DNA from: Streptomyces inusitatus
GTDB lineage: Bacteria > Actinomycetota > Actinomycetes > Streptomycetales > Streptomycetaceae
NCBI RefSeq assembly: GCF_014651115.1
Contig: NZ_BMWG01000010.1
Span: 119,881 to 183,880 of the forward strand
DNA: 64,000 bases
Reading direction: 5' to 3'
In this document: positions 42,127-57,488 of the stretch, in pieces
Position numbering within the stretch: position 1 is the first letter of the stretch
How the letters are laid out: the number at the start of each line of letters is the position of its first letter
Translations under genes and position numbers: made by a program
Notes under the pieces: model-generated
Told to the model about the DNA's origin: nothing
Databases searched by the model: none
What the model saw: only the letters and a program-made list of their open reading frames with translations

Positions 42127-43433
42127 CACCGATGCCCACCGGGAGGGAGAGGACGAAGGCCCCGGCCGGGCGGACCCGGCCGAGCGCCAAGCGGGCCCTG
42201 GCCGGCCGGATGTCCTGGGGACTGGCCGATCAGGCGGTCTGCAGCATGACCAACTTCGCGGTGGGCGTCTATGTGGCCCGCTCGCTGGGGCTGGCCGCGT
42301 TCGGCCTGTTCAGCCTGGCCTGGGTGACCTACGGCGTGGTCCTCAGCGTCTCCCGGGGGGTGTCCACCGACCCGCTGATGGTGCGCTTCAGCGGGGTGCC
42401 GGTCGCCTCCTGGCGCGCCGCGGCGGCCCGGTCGACGGGCACCGCGCTCGGCGTCGGCGCCGCCGCGGGCGCGGTGTGCCTGGTGGCCGGGGTGAGTCTC
42501 GGCGGCGGCGCGGGGCCCGCGTTCGCCGCGCTCGGCGTCGTACTGCCGGGGCTGCTGCTCCAGGACGCCTGGCGGTTCTCGTTCTTCGCCGCGGGCACCG
42601 GGCGGAAGGCCTTCGTCAACGACCTTCTGGGGGGCATCGCGCTCATTCCGGCGCTGCTGGTGGCCGCCCGGGTGGGCAGCGTGGTCGCCTTCGTGTTCGC
42701 CTGGGGCACGGCCGCGGCGGTCGCGGCGGGGTACGGCTGCCTCCAGTCGGGCATCCGGCCCCGGCCGGCCGGGGCGCGCGCCTGGCTCCGCGACCACCGC
42801 GACCTCGGCTACCGGTATCTGGTCGAGAACGTCGGTGTCAGCGGCGCGGCCCAGCTACGGGCCTACGGCCTCGGCCTGATCGTCGGGGTCAGCGCGGTGG
42901 GCGTGGTCCGGGGGGCGGAGCTGCTGCTCGGCCCGTTCCTCGCCGTGCTGATGGGGCTGTCGCTGGTCACCGTCGCGGAGGCGGCACGGGTGCTGCGAGC
43001 GGCCCCGCACCGGCTGCGGCTGTTCTGTCTCCTGCTCGGCGGCGGGCAGGCCGTCGCCGCGCTGCTCTGGGGCGCGGCGCTGCTGCTGGTGCCCGACCGG
43101 TTCGGCGAACTGGTCCTCGGCGGCGTCTGGCACTCGGCCTCGGAGCTGATCGTGCCGGCCACGCTCGGCGTCGCGGGCGCAGGCCTCGGCGTCGGCGCGG
43201 CGGCCGGGCTGCGCGCGCTCGCCGCGGCCCGGCGCGGTCTGCGCTGCCAGCTCTTCGCCTCCGCCTGCTACGTCGGCGGCGGACTCGGCGGGGCGGGCGC
43301 CGCCGGCACGGTCGGCTCCGCCTGGGGCGGGGCCGCCGCCGCCGTCGCCGGCTCGGCCGGGTGGGGGGGGCAGGGGGGGTCGGGCCCGCGTGAGGACCAA
43401 CGCGCATCGATCACTGAAGTGAGGACGTCATGA
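42123..43433 (+). CDS. Wzx-like polysaccharide flippase
   Basis: 436 residues, many hydrophobic helices with MATE/Wzx character (ADQAVCSMTNFAVGVYVARS, then YVLVENVGVSGAAQLRAYG-like segments). It likely flips lipid-linked repeats across the membrane. ATG overlaps the preceding stop by four bases. The C-terminal 40 residues change to low-complexity Gly/Ala around two G-runs (8 Gs and 7 Gs near 43362-43379), so the tail may vary by slippage. The final REDQRASITEVRTS segment overlaps the next gene. Confidence 0.84.
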   Translation: MTPMPTGRERTKAPAGRTRPSAKRALAGRMSWGLADQAVCSMTNFAVGVYVARSLGLAAFGLFSLAWVTYGVVLSVSRGVSTDPLMVRFSGVPVASWRAAAARSTGTALGVGAAAGAVCLVAGVSLGGGAGPAFAALGVVLPGLLLQDAWRFSFFAAGTGRKAFVNDLLGGIALIPALLVAARVGSVVAFVFAWGTAAAVAAGYGCLQSGIRPRPAGARAWLRDHRDLGYRYLVENVGVSGAAQLRAYGLGLIVGVSAVGVVRGAELLLGPFLAVLMGLSLVTVAEAARVLRAAPHRLRLFCLLLGGGQAVAALLWGAALLLVPDRFGELVLGGVWHSASELIVPATLGVAGAGLGVGAAAGLRALAAARRGLRCQLFASACYVGGGLGGAGAAGTVGSAWGGAAAAVAGSAGWGGQGGSGPREDQRASITEVRTS

Positions 43434-44395
43434 CTGTGTCTCGCCGCATTCCCCGGCTGAGCATCGGACTGCCCGTGTACAACGGCGAGGAGTATCTCGC
43501 CGAGGCGCTGGACGCCCTGCTCGGCCAGACCTACGAGGATTTCGAGCTGGTCGTCTCCGACAACGCCTCGACCGACGGGACCGAGGACATCTGCCGCCGG
43601 TACGCCGCGCGGGACTCACGCGTCCGGTACCTCCGGCTGCCCCGGAACATCGGGGCCGCGCCGAACCACAACCGGGTGTTCGCCGAGTGCCGCGGCGAGC
43701 TGTTCAAGTGGGCCTCGCACGACGACCTGTACGCCCGGGATCTGTTGCGGCGCTGTGTTCAGGCGCTGGACGAGCGGCCGGAGGTGATCCTCGCCCACAG
43801 CGGCCAGGCGGTCATCGACGGCGAGGGCCGGGTGAAGGTCCCGTACGAGTACGGACTCGCCACCGACTCGCCGTACGCGCCGGAGCGCTTCCGCAGCATG
43901 CTGTTCGAGCCCGGCGGCGACGATTTCTACGGGGTGATGCGGGCCGATGTGCTGCGCCGGGTGAAGCCGCACGACAGCTACCACCACGCGGACCGGACGT
44001 TCGTCGCCGAAATCGGTCTGCACGGGCCCTTCCACCAGGTGCCGGAGCTGCTGTACTTCCGCCGCGACCACCCCACCCGCGCCGAGCGGGCGAACCCGGG
44101 CAAGCGCTCCCGGTGCGTCAATCTCGATCCGCGCCGGGCGGGGCCGCTGCACCCGACGCCCCGGCTGCTCGCCGAGTACGTCTGGGGTTTCGTCTCGGCG
44201 ATCCGGCGGGCGCCGCTGTCCCCGGCGGACCGGCGCGCGTGCTACCGCCATCTGGCCGCCTGGGCGGCCAGCCGGGCCAGGCCGGGGGCGGGCGAGCGGG
44301 TCGAGGACCGCGCCCCGGTGGATCCGCGGCTGCTCACGGTCTCCGTCGACGACCTCGTCGCGGGCCGTGAGAACCGTACGGGGAGGCAGGTGTGA
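43430..44395 (+). CDS. Glycosyltransferase family 2
   Basis: 321 residues, GT-A fold: LSIGLPVYNGEEYLAEALD, VVSDNASTDGT, and an acidic site ASHDDLYARDLL. The family uses NDP-sugars with a divalent metal. ATG has GAGG upstream and overlaps the flippase stop. The target sugar is unknown. The C-terminal third is charged, without helices. Confidence 0.93.
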   Translation: MTVSRRIPRLSIGLPVYNGEEYLAEALDALLGQTYEDFELVVSDNASTDGTEDICRRYAARDSRVRYLRLPRNIGAAPNHNRVFAECRGELFKWASHDDLYARDLLRRCVQALDERPEVILAHSGQAVIDGEGRVKVPYEYGLATDSPYAPERFRSMLFEPGGDDFYGVMRADVLRRVKPHDSYHHADRTFVAEIGLHGPFHQVPELLYFRRDHPTRAERANPGKRSRCVNLDPRRAGPLHPTPRLLAEYVWGFVSAIRRAPLSPADRRACYRHLAAWAASRARPGAGERVEDRAPVDPRLLTVSVDDLVAGRENRTGRQV

Positions 44396-45636
44396 CGCCT
44401 GTGCGCGTCGGGGTGTTCGGCCTGCTCGGCTCCGGCAACCTCGGCAACGACGGTTCGCTGGAGGCCGTGCTCGGGTATCTGCGCGCCGAGCACCCCGAGG
44501 CGGTGGTGGACGCGCTGTGCGGCGGGCCCGAGGTCGTCGCGGCCCGGTACCGGATTCCGGCGACGCGGCTGCACTGGTACCGGGGGGAGTACCGGACCGC
44601 GTCGCGTGCGGGCGCGATCGCCGGGAAGGGGCTGGGCAAACTCGTCGACGTCTTCCGCACCGCCGCCTGGGTGCGCGGGCACGAGGTGGTGATCGTGCCG
44701 GGCATGGGCGTCCTGGAGGCCACGCTGCCGCTGCGGCCGTGGGGCTTCCCGTACTCGCTGTTCCTGCTCTGCGCGAGCGGCCGGCTGTTCGGCACCCGGG
44801 TCGCGCTGGTCGGCGTCGGGGCCGCCGCGATCGGCAGCCGGCCCACCCGGGCCCTGGTGCGCTGGTCGGCACGGCTGGCCGCGTACCGGTCGTACCGGGA
44901 CGAGCTGTCCCGCGAGGCGATGCGGGCGATGGGGGTGGACACCGCGCGGGACGAGGTCCACCCGGATCTCGCGTTCGCCCTGCCGACCCCCCGGGCAGGC
45001 ACTCCCCCGGGCTCCCCGGGCCCGTCGGACGCTCCGGACGCGCCGGGCCCGGTCTGCGTCGGCGTCATGGACTTCCACGGCGGCGACGACGACCGCGCCC
45101 GGGCCGGGGAGATCCACCGGCGCTATCTCGACGGGACGACCCGCTTCGTCCGCGCGCTGGCCGAGGACGGCAGACCGGTCCGGCTGCTCATCGGCGACGA
45201 GGCCGACGCGACGGTGGTCGACGCGATCCTCGGCGCGGTGGACTCACCGCTGGTCACCGCCGCCGAAACGGCCTCGCTGGCCGACCTGATGAAGGAGATG
45301 GCGGCGGCCGACGCCGTGGTGGCGACCCGCTACCACAATCTGGTCTGCGCGCTGAAGTCCGGCACGCCGACGCTCGCCCTCAGCTACGCGGCGAAGAGCG
45401 ACGCCCTCATGGCCCGGATGGGGCTGGACGAGTACCGCCACCCGGCTCGCGAGGTCGACGCCGACCGGCTGCTTGAGCAGTTCCGGGCGCTGGAGAAGAG
45501 CGCGGCGGAGCTGCGGCGGACCCTCGTCGAACGGAATCTGATCGCCGCCCGGGAGCTGGAGCGCCAGTTCACCGCCCTGACCGCCGCCGTGTTCCCGGCG
45601 AACGCCCGCACCCACACTCCGCGAGAGGCTCCATGA
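44392..45636 (+). CDS. Polysaccharide pyruvyltransferase family protein
   Basis: 414 residues with GVFGLLGSGNLGNDGSLEA at the start and VATRYHNLVCALKSG toward the end, the usual signature (RxHxxxxA with Tyr inserted here). It likely transfers pyruvate from phosphoenolpyruvate to form a ketal on a sugar, adding negative charge. GTG 44392 has GGGAGG five bases upstream and overlaps the preceding stop. A Pro/Gly-rich linker lies near residues 200-220. Confidence 0.9.
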   Translation: MTPVRVGVFGLLGSGNLGNDGSLEAVLGYLRAEHPEAVVDALCGGPEVVAARYRIPATRLHWYRGEYRTASRAGAIAGKGLGKLVDVFRTAAWVRGHEVVIVPGMGVLEATLPLRPWGFPYSLFLLCASGRLFGTRVALVGVGAAAIGSRPTRALVRWSARLAAYRSYRDELSREAMRAMGVDTARDEVHPDLAFALPTPRAGTPPGSPGPSDAPDAPGPVCVGVMDFHGGDDDRARAGEIHRRYLDGTTRFVRALAEDGRPVRLLIGDEADATVVDAILGAVDSPLVTAAETASLADLMKEMAAADAVVATRYHNLVCALKSGTPTLALSYAAKSDALMARMGLDEYRHPAREVDADRLLEQFRALEKSAAELRRTLVERNLIAARELERQFTALTAAVFPANARTHTPREAP

Positions 45637-46184
45637 AGGTCACCGAAGTCCCCGAGATCGCCGGCGCGTATCTGTTCGAGCCGACCCCGTACGCCGACGA
45701 GCGCGGCTTCTTCTGCCGCACCTTCGACGCCGACGTGGTCCGCTCGGTGGGCCTCGACCCGGACGCCTTCGTCCAGGACAGCGTGTCCCGCTCGGCCCGG
45801 GGGGTGCTGCGCGGTCTGCATCTGCGCTCCGGAGCGGGTGAGGCCAAGCTGGTGCGCTGCTCGTACGGGAGGATCTTCGACGTCGTCGTGGACCTGCGCG
45901 CCGACTCGCCGACGTACCGGAGCCGGGCCTTCTTCGAACTGTCCGACGAGACGCAGTGGACCGTGTACATCCCGGCGGGGTGCGCGCACGGCTTCCAGGC
46001 GCTGACCGAGACCGCCGACACCTCGTACCGGATCGACCGCCCGCACGATCCGGCCGAGGATGTGACGATCGCCTTCGACGACCCGGAGCTGGCCATTCCC
46101 TGGCCGCTGGCGGCCGTGTCGATGTCCCGGCGGGACCGGGAGGCGCCGAGCCTCGCCGAGATCCTGAAGCACAAGGAAGGGTGA
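45633..46184 (+). CDS. dTDP-4-dehydrorhamnose 3,5-epimerase-like protein (second copy)
   Basis: 183 residues, cupin fold of the RmlC family. The catalytic His is in GVLRGLHLR and Tyr in TSYRIDRPHDP. It is distinct in sequence from the rmlC at 13.2 kb and sits next to an aminotransferase, so it may epimerise a different NDP-keto-sugar. ATG overlaps the preceding gene by four bases. Confidence 0.92.
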   Translation: MKVTEVPEIAGAYLFEPTPYADERGFFCRTFDADVVRSVGLDPDAFVQDSVSRSARGVLRGLHLRSGAGEAKLVRCSYGRIFDVVVDLRADSPTYRSRAFFELSDETQWTVYIPAGCAHGFQALTETADTSYRIDRPHDPAEDVTIAFDDPELAIPWPLAAVSMSRRDREAPSLAEILKHKEG

Positions 46185-46191
46185 GGTCCGC

Positions 46192-47517
46192 GTGGACACC
46201 GAAGAGTTCCTCCTGCCCCGGTCGCGGCTGGCGAACGAGCGGCTGCACGCCCTGATCCCGGGGGGCGCGCACACCTACGCCAAGGGCGACGACCAGTACC
46301 CCGAGAATCTGGCCCCCGTCATCAGCCGCGGCAGCGGCGCCCATGTGTGGGACATCGACGGCAACCGCTATGTCGAGTACGGCTCCGGCCTGCGGTCGGT
46401 CAGCCTCGGCCACACCCATCCGCGCGTGATCGAGGCGGTGCGGCGGGAGTTGGACCGCGGCAGCAACTTCGTCCGGCCGTCCATCGTGGAGGTCGAGGCG
46501 GCGGAGCGTTTCCTCGCCACCGTGCCGACCGCCGAGATGGTGAAGTTCGCGAAGAACGGCTCCGACGCCACCACCGCCGCGGTGCGCCTCGCCCGCGCCG
46601 CCACCGGACGCCCGCGCGTGGCCGTCTGCGGCGACCATCCCTTCTACTCCGTCGACGACTGGTTCATCGGCACCACGCCGATGTCCGCCGGTATTCCGGC
46701 GGCGACCACCGAGCTGACCGTGGCCTTCCCCTACGGGGACCTGGCCGCCACCGAGGAGCTGCTCGCCCGCCACCGGGACGAGATCGCCTGTCTGATCCTC
46801 GAACCCGCCACCCACACCGAGCCCCCGCCCGGGTATCTCGCCGGTCTGCGCGAACTGGCCGACCGGCACGGCTGCGTCCTGGTATTCGACGAGATGATCA
46901 CCGGCTTCCGCTGGTCCGAGGCGGGCGCCCAGGGTCTGTACGGGGTCGTTCCCGACCTCTCCACCTTCGGCAAGGCGCTGGGCAACGGGTTCGCCGTCTC
47001 GGCGCTGGCCGGGCGGCGCGATCTCATGGAGCTGGGCGGGCTGCGCCACTCCGGCGACCGGGTGTTCCTGCTGTCCACCACGCACGGCGCGGAGACGCAC
47101 TCGCTGGCCGCCGCGATGGCCGTGCTCAGCACCTACACCGAGGAGGGCGTCACCGCGCGGCTGCACGCCCTCGGCGAGCGGCTGGCCGCCGGGGTCCGCG
47201 AGGCCGCCGCCGCCATGGGCGTCGGCGACCACCTCGTCGTCCGGGGCCGGGCCAGCAATCTGGTCTTCGCCACCCTCGACGAGAACCTGCGGCCCTCGCA
47301 GCCGTACCGCACCCTGTTTCTGCGTCAGCTCCTCGCGGGCGGGGTGCTCGCCCCCTCCTTCGTGGTGAGCGACGCGCTCAGTGACGCCGACATCGACCAC
47401 ACCGTGGAGGCGGTGGCCCGGGCCTGCGCGGTGTACCGGAAGGCGCTGGACGCCGCCGACCCCGCCCCCTGGCTGGGCGGGCAGCCGGTGAAGCCCGTCT
47501 TCCGCCGCCGGGTGTGA
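46192..47517 (+). CDS. PLP aminotransferase, glutamate-1-semialdehyde aminomutase-like
   Basis: 441 residues, fold type I class III PLP enzyme: VIPGGAHTYAKGDD-type start, VEYGSGLRSVSLGHTHP, CLILEPATHTEPPPGYL, and the PLP lysine in TFGKALGNG (K261). Heme-pathway HemL is unlikely here because it is the last gene of a glycan operon and lacks its usual partners. It probably aminates a keto-sugar or acts on a non-sugar decoration. GTG start with GGGTGAGG upstream. Confidence 0.9.
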   Translation: MDTEEFLLPRSRLANERLHALIPGGAHTYAKGDDQYPENLAPVISRGSGAHVWDIDGNRYVEYGSGLRSVSLGHTHPRVIEAVRRELDRGSNFVRPSIVEVEAAERFLATVPTAEMVKFAKNGSDATTAAVRLARAATGRPRVAVCGDHPFYSVDDWFIGTTPMSAGIPAATTELTVAFPYGDLAATEELLARHRDEIACLILEPATHTEPPPGYLAGLRELADRHGCVLVFDEMITGFRWSEAGAQGLYGVVPDLSTFGKALGNGFAVSALAGRRDLMELGGLRHSGDRVFLLSTTHGAETHSLAAAMAVLSTYTEEGVTARLHALGERLAAGVREAAAAMGVGDHLVVRGRASNLVFATLDENLRPSQPYRTLFLRQLLAGGVLAPSFVVSDALSDADIDHTVEAVARACAVYRKALDAADPAPWLGGQPVKPVFRRRV

Positions 47518-47548
47518 TGCGGCGTCAGGTGATGTGACGTCAGTGGCG

Positions 47549-48214
47549 TCAGCGGCGTTCCGGGCGGCCGGTGTCGGCCGTCCGGTCGACGAGCCACGCG
47601 GTCGCCGGTGCCACCGCCAGCGCGGTGCACCAGCCGCCGAGCGCGTCGGTCGGATAGTGCGCGCCCAGAGCGATCTGCGCCCAGCCCATGGCGGCCCCGG
47701 CGGCGAGCGCCGCGCCGAGCACGAGCAGGGCGCCGCCCGTCCTGCCGAGGCCGAGCCGGCCGGCCACGAGCAGGGCCACCATGAGCGCGAGCGCGGTGAG
47801 GAAGGCGGTGTGCCCGCTCGGGTAGGACAGATGCCCGTCGTGGATGGTGCGTCCCGCCAGGGGCTTGATCAGTTTCGTCGCGCCCACGGACAGGCCCGCT
47901 CCGGCGACGACGAGCACCGCCGCGCGCGGCCGCCGGAGCAGCAGACATCCCGTCACCACGGCCGCGACCAGCACCGCCGCTCCGAGGGGCTCCCCCAGGA
48001 AGTCCGTGGCCAGCGCGAGCCGCCGCCACCTCGGCCGGTCGCCCCCCGCCGCCGATTGGACCCAGGTGTCCACCGCGCCGGGGCGGCCCTGACCGGCGTA
48101 CCGGACCCCGAGGACGACGACCGTCAGCGCGGCGAGGGCCCCGGTCAGCCCGAGCCATACGCGCATCGGCGACGGCGGCAGCACCGCGTGCCCCGTGTTC
48201 CGCGCTCTGGTCAC
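47549..48214 (-). CDS. PAP2-family membrane phosphatase
   Basis: 221 residues with about five membrane helices and the three phosphatase motifs: KLIKPLAGR, YPSGHTAF and GAHYPTDALGG. Family members dephosphorylate polyprenyl pyrophosphate or phosphatidate. At the end of the polysaccharide operon it could recycle undecaprenyl pyrophosphate. GTG 48214 has GGGAGG upstream; M17 is an alternative start. It converges on the aminotransferase with a 31-base gap. Confidence 0.9.
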   Translation of the reverse strand: MTRARNTGHAVLPPSPMRVWLGLTGALAALTVVVLGVRYAGQGRPGAVDTWVQSAAGGDRPRWRRLALATDFLGEPLGAAVLVAAVVTGCLLLRRPRAAVLVVAGAGLSVGATKLIKPLAGRTIHDGHLSYPSGHTAFLTALALMVALLVAGRLGLGRTGGALLVLGAALAAGAAMGWAQIALGAHYPTDALGGWCTALAVAPATAWLVDRTADTGRPERR

Positions 48215-48309
48215 CGACCGCCTCCCGCCGACCCGACCGGCTCGTCAGCGTACGGGCCGGGCAGCCGGGCCGACGGCGCATCGGGGAAATGCCCGGCGGA
48301 CGCCGGGGT

Positions 48310-48993
48310 TCAGGCCTCCATGCGCGGGAGGGGGTGGCCCTGGCGCGCCTTGGCGTAGAGCGCGATCCTGCGGTGGCGGACCTGGACCTCGCCGAGGCAG
48401 GCGGCGTCGTTGTTCTCGATCATCCTGCGGGAGGCCGCGTTCGCCGCGTCGGGCTCGTAGACCACGGCGTTGCAGTAGGGGTCCCGGAGGAAGAACTCGT
48501 CGGTGACCTCTCCGATGATCCGGCTGCCGAGGCCGCGCCCGGTGTCGGTGAGGTCGGCGATCGCGAGGTGCATGCTCAGGTCGTGCGCCGAGGCGCGGTA
48601 GTGGTGCCCCACGACGTCCTGGGCCATCCGGTAGAACTCCATGTAGGCGATGGGCCGCCCGTCCTGCTCCACGATGATCGGCCGGGAGTAGCCGGTGGCG
48701 AGCTGTGCGTCGATGTGGGCCTGCCAGCGCTCCAGGGGCCAGTCGTACTCCCATCCCTTCGCGGTGTGGGGCCGGTTCATCCACTCCCAGATCATCGGTA
48801 CGTCGGGGCCGTCCGCCCGAACCGGCCGGTAGAACAGATCGCCCCGGGTGAAGCCGGTGGGCGGGGCGGGCACCTCCAGCCAGGAGGCGGGCAGCCCGTC
48901 CGTGACGTAGCGGGGCAGGACCGGATAGGTCTCGGTCGGATTCAACGTGATACTCCACGGTCGGTACGGCTGTGTCGGGTGGGGTTCGGGCAT
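48310..48993 (-). CDS. Siderophore-type GNAT N-acyltransferase (AlcB/MbtK class)
   Basis: 227 residues. It resembles the IucB/RhbD/MbtK acyltransferases that acylate N-hydroxylysine or related hydroxylamines: IWEWMNRPHTAKGWEYDWPL, MAQDVVGHHYRASAHDLSMH, GRGLGSRIIGEVTDEFF, and EPDAANAASRRMIENND. Acyl donor is unknown, often acetyl-CoA or a long-chain acyl. ATG 48993 lacks a ribosome site; TTG 48945 has GGAG at seven bases and may be the real start. It diverges from the iron-box promoter, consistent with iron control. Partner is the MbtG-like hydroxylase at 57.5 kb. Confidence 0.88.
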   Translation of the reverse strand: MPEPHPTQPYRPWSITLNPTETYPVLPRYVTDGLPASWLEVPAPPTGFTRGDLFYRPVRADGPDVPMIWEWMNRPHTAKGWEYDWPLERWQAHIDAQLATGYSRPIIVEQDGRPIAYMEFYRMAQDVVGHHYRASAHDLSMHLAIADLTDTGRGLGSRIIGEVTDEFFLRDPYCNAVVYEPDAANAASRRMIENNDAACLGEVQVRHRRIALYAKARQGHPLPRMEA

Positions 48994-49280
48994 GGGCCGA
49001 CCCGGGGCGCGGCCGCGTCCGGGTGGGGTGGGGACGCGAGGCGCGGCCCATGGCGCGGGCGGCGGTACGCCGAGCGCGGGGCGGGCCCCGGCGAGGGGCT
49101 CCGTCGGCTTCGCTCCCGGGATTGTTCCAGGCGGGCGGGCGGGACGACAACGAGATCACCGTCACTCCGCCGTGGGCGACCTTATGTCAGGGCGTCACAC
49201 TCCAGGGCCAGTTGCGAGTGGCCCCCGTCACACCCCCGGGTTGCGCCGGGTGTGATGTACGTGTCATATTGAAGATCAAC

Positions 49281-49299
49281 TTAGGTAAGCCTTGCCATA
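49281..49299. promoter_or_regulatory. Iron box (DmdR1/IdeR-type operator)
   Basis: TTAGGTAAGCCTTGCCATA matches 13 of 19 positions of the actinobacterial iron box consensus TTAGGTTAGGCTCACCTAA, with the left half nearly intact. In the presence of Fe(II) DmdR1/IdeR would bind and repress both divergent directions. Confidence 0.65.
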
Positions 49300-49320
49300 C
49301 ATTCAAGTCACGCATAACGT
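49292..49320 (+). promoter_or_regulatory. Promoter candidate for the hydroxylase-NRPS-PKS operon
   Basis: -35 TTGCCA (49292-49297), 17-base spacer, -10 TAACGT (49315-49320). The -35 lies inside the iron box, the layout expected for iron repression. A start near 49327 would leave a leader of about 245 bases. Confidence 0.55.
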
Positions 49321-49570
49321 TCAAGCCACATCGACCCGCCCAACGTGGGTCGATGCCGGACCGGTAGGCCCCACGCGGCACACCCCCAACACCACAACGC
49401 ATCGCGGTCTCCGCCGCGCCGCCCTTCCTGGGGCGGCACCGCGGGAACCGCACGGAAAGACCCCTGGGGGACGTCGCGGAGCGAGGCATGTCCGCGGTAC
49501 TTGACCTGTGCGGGCCCGACGGTGACCACCCACCGGACCCGCAAGACGATTTCGAAAGGTGATGTCGGTC

Positions 49571-50443
49571 TTGAGATCACACATCCTGGGACGCATCGAC
49601 CTGGACGAGACGCTCCTGTCCAGGGATCTCGAATACCTCGCCTCGCTGCCCCGCGGCGAAGAGGGCTACGACGAGTTCAGCAACGGGTACTGGAAAAACC
49701 TGCCCCTGTGGAACAGCACCGGTGACGCCGGAGACGACCTCTACCGCGACACCGACCTGGCGGCCCAGCTCACCGAGCACGGCAAACACTGCTCCTACCT
49801 GCGTGAACTGGTGGAGAGCACCTTCAACACCGATCACATCAAGATGGTGCGCACCCGCAATCTCGTGGACGCGGTCGTCATCCCCCACCGGGACTTCGTG
49901 GAGCTCGACCGGGACGCGGACCAGTACTTCCGGGTACTGATCTTCCTGGAGGAGAACCCCGCCGCCCTGCACTCCAACGACGACACGGTCATCAACATGC
50001 GGCCCGGCGAGATCTGGTTCCTGGACGCGGGCTCGGTCCACGCGGCCGCCAACTTCTCCCCGAACAGCCGCCAGATGCTCTGTGTGGACTTCGCCTTCGA
50101 CGGCGCGTACGAGGAGAAGGACATCTTCCGCGACGCCTCCCGCTACCAGCCCTCCACCGACGCCCGGATCATCGAGCGCCCCGCCCTTCCGGCGGACCGG
50201 CTGGACGCCATCAAGGGCCTGGGGCAGGTCGTCGACCGCTCGAACTTCAAGGAATTCCTCTTCCTCCTCTCCAAAGTGCACTTCAGCTACGACGTGCCCG
50301 CGGAGGAGACCTACGGCTGGCTGGCCGACATCGCGGCCTCCTCGGGCGATGAACTCCTCGTCGAGAAGGCCGGCGAACTGCGCGAGTACGCCATCGGCGC
50401 CCGCGCGCTGAGCGAGCGCTTCACCGTCAACTCCTGGGGGTGA
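49571..50443 (+). CDS. L-proline 3-hydroxylase (2-oxoglutarate/Fe(II) dioxygenase)
   Basis: 290 residues from TTG 49571. This start is chosen because GGTGA lies eight bases upstream and because Streptomyces proline 3-hydroxylase starts at the same point (RSHILGRI) and has the same length; ATG 49562 sits too close to the ribosome site. Family identity is strong: EEGYDEFSNGYWKNLPL, VIPHRDFVELDRD (Fe ligands H106, D108), FLDAGSVHAAANF (H157), the 2-oxoglutarate Arg167 and FLLSKVHFSYDV. It would convert free L-proline to cis-3-hydroxy-L-proline, supplying an unusual building block to the NRPS. Confidence 0.92.
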   Translation: MRSHILGRIDLDETLLSRDLEYLASLPRGEEGYDEFSNGYWKNLPLWNSTGDAGDDLYRDTDLAAQLTEHGKHCSYLRELVESTFNTDHIKMVRTRNLVDAVVIPHRDFVELDRDADQYFRVLIFLEENPAALHSNDDTVINMRPGEIWFLDAGSVHAAANFSPNSRQMLCVDFAFDGAYEEKDIFRDASRYQPSTDARIIERPALPADRLDAIKGLGQVVDRSNFKEFLFLLSKVHFSYDVPAEETYGWLADIAASSGDELLVEKAGELREYAIGARALSERFTVNSWG

Positions 50444-50622
50444 GCCCAGGCCGTGAGCAGAGGCCGTTCCGGCGCCGGACCCGCGCGTGACAGCGCGGCC
50501 GGCGCCGGACGGCGGACGGCGGCGATCAGGGCGAGAACGGGAGCGGGCGGGCTCTCGCAGCGGGCCGGTGCGGTGGGGCGCACCGGGCGCCGCGCCACGA
50601 GGAACCGCCCGGAGCAGGACCG

Positions 50623-57375
<6,753 letters not shown>

Positions 57376-57488
57376 GATGCGCTCCCCGATCGGGCCGGGC
57401 ACCCGGCCCGGCCCCTCGGCACGGGCCGCCGCGCCCGTGTCCCTTCCCACCCGAACCCCTTCTGACAGAAGCCTGGAGCACTGAATCG

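Larger units (their letters stand above)
48994..49570. promoter_or_regulatory. Divergent regulatory region with iron box
   Basis: 577 bases between the GNAT and the proline hydroxylase genes. It contains the iron box (49281-49299), a promoter candidate (49292-49320), an 8-bp dyad TCACACCC/GGGTGTGA at 49228-49255, and a leader hairpin GCCGCCC/GGGCGGC at 49418-49437. No coding frame is supported apart from the flanking genes. Confidence 0.7.

Noticed and set aside
21317..47517. Heparin-like glycosaminoglycan assignment from the heparinase-like gene
   Set aside because: No sulfotransferase, no KfiA/KfiC-type synthase; the heparinase II/III family is broad and occurs in many capsule loci.
46192..47517. 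Heme pathway hemL assignment
   Set aside because: The context is the end of a glycan operon, with no tetrapyrrole genes nearby; family similarity alone does not fix the substrate.
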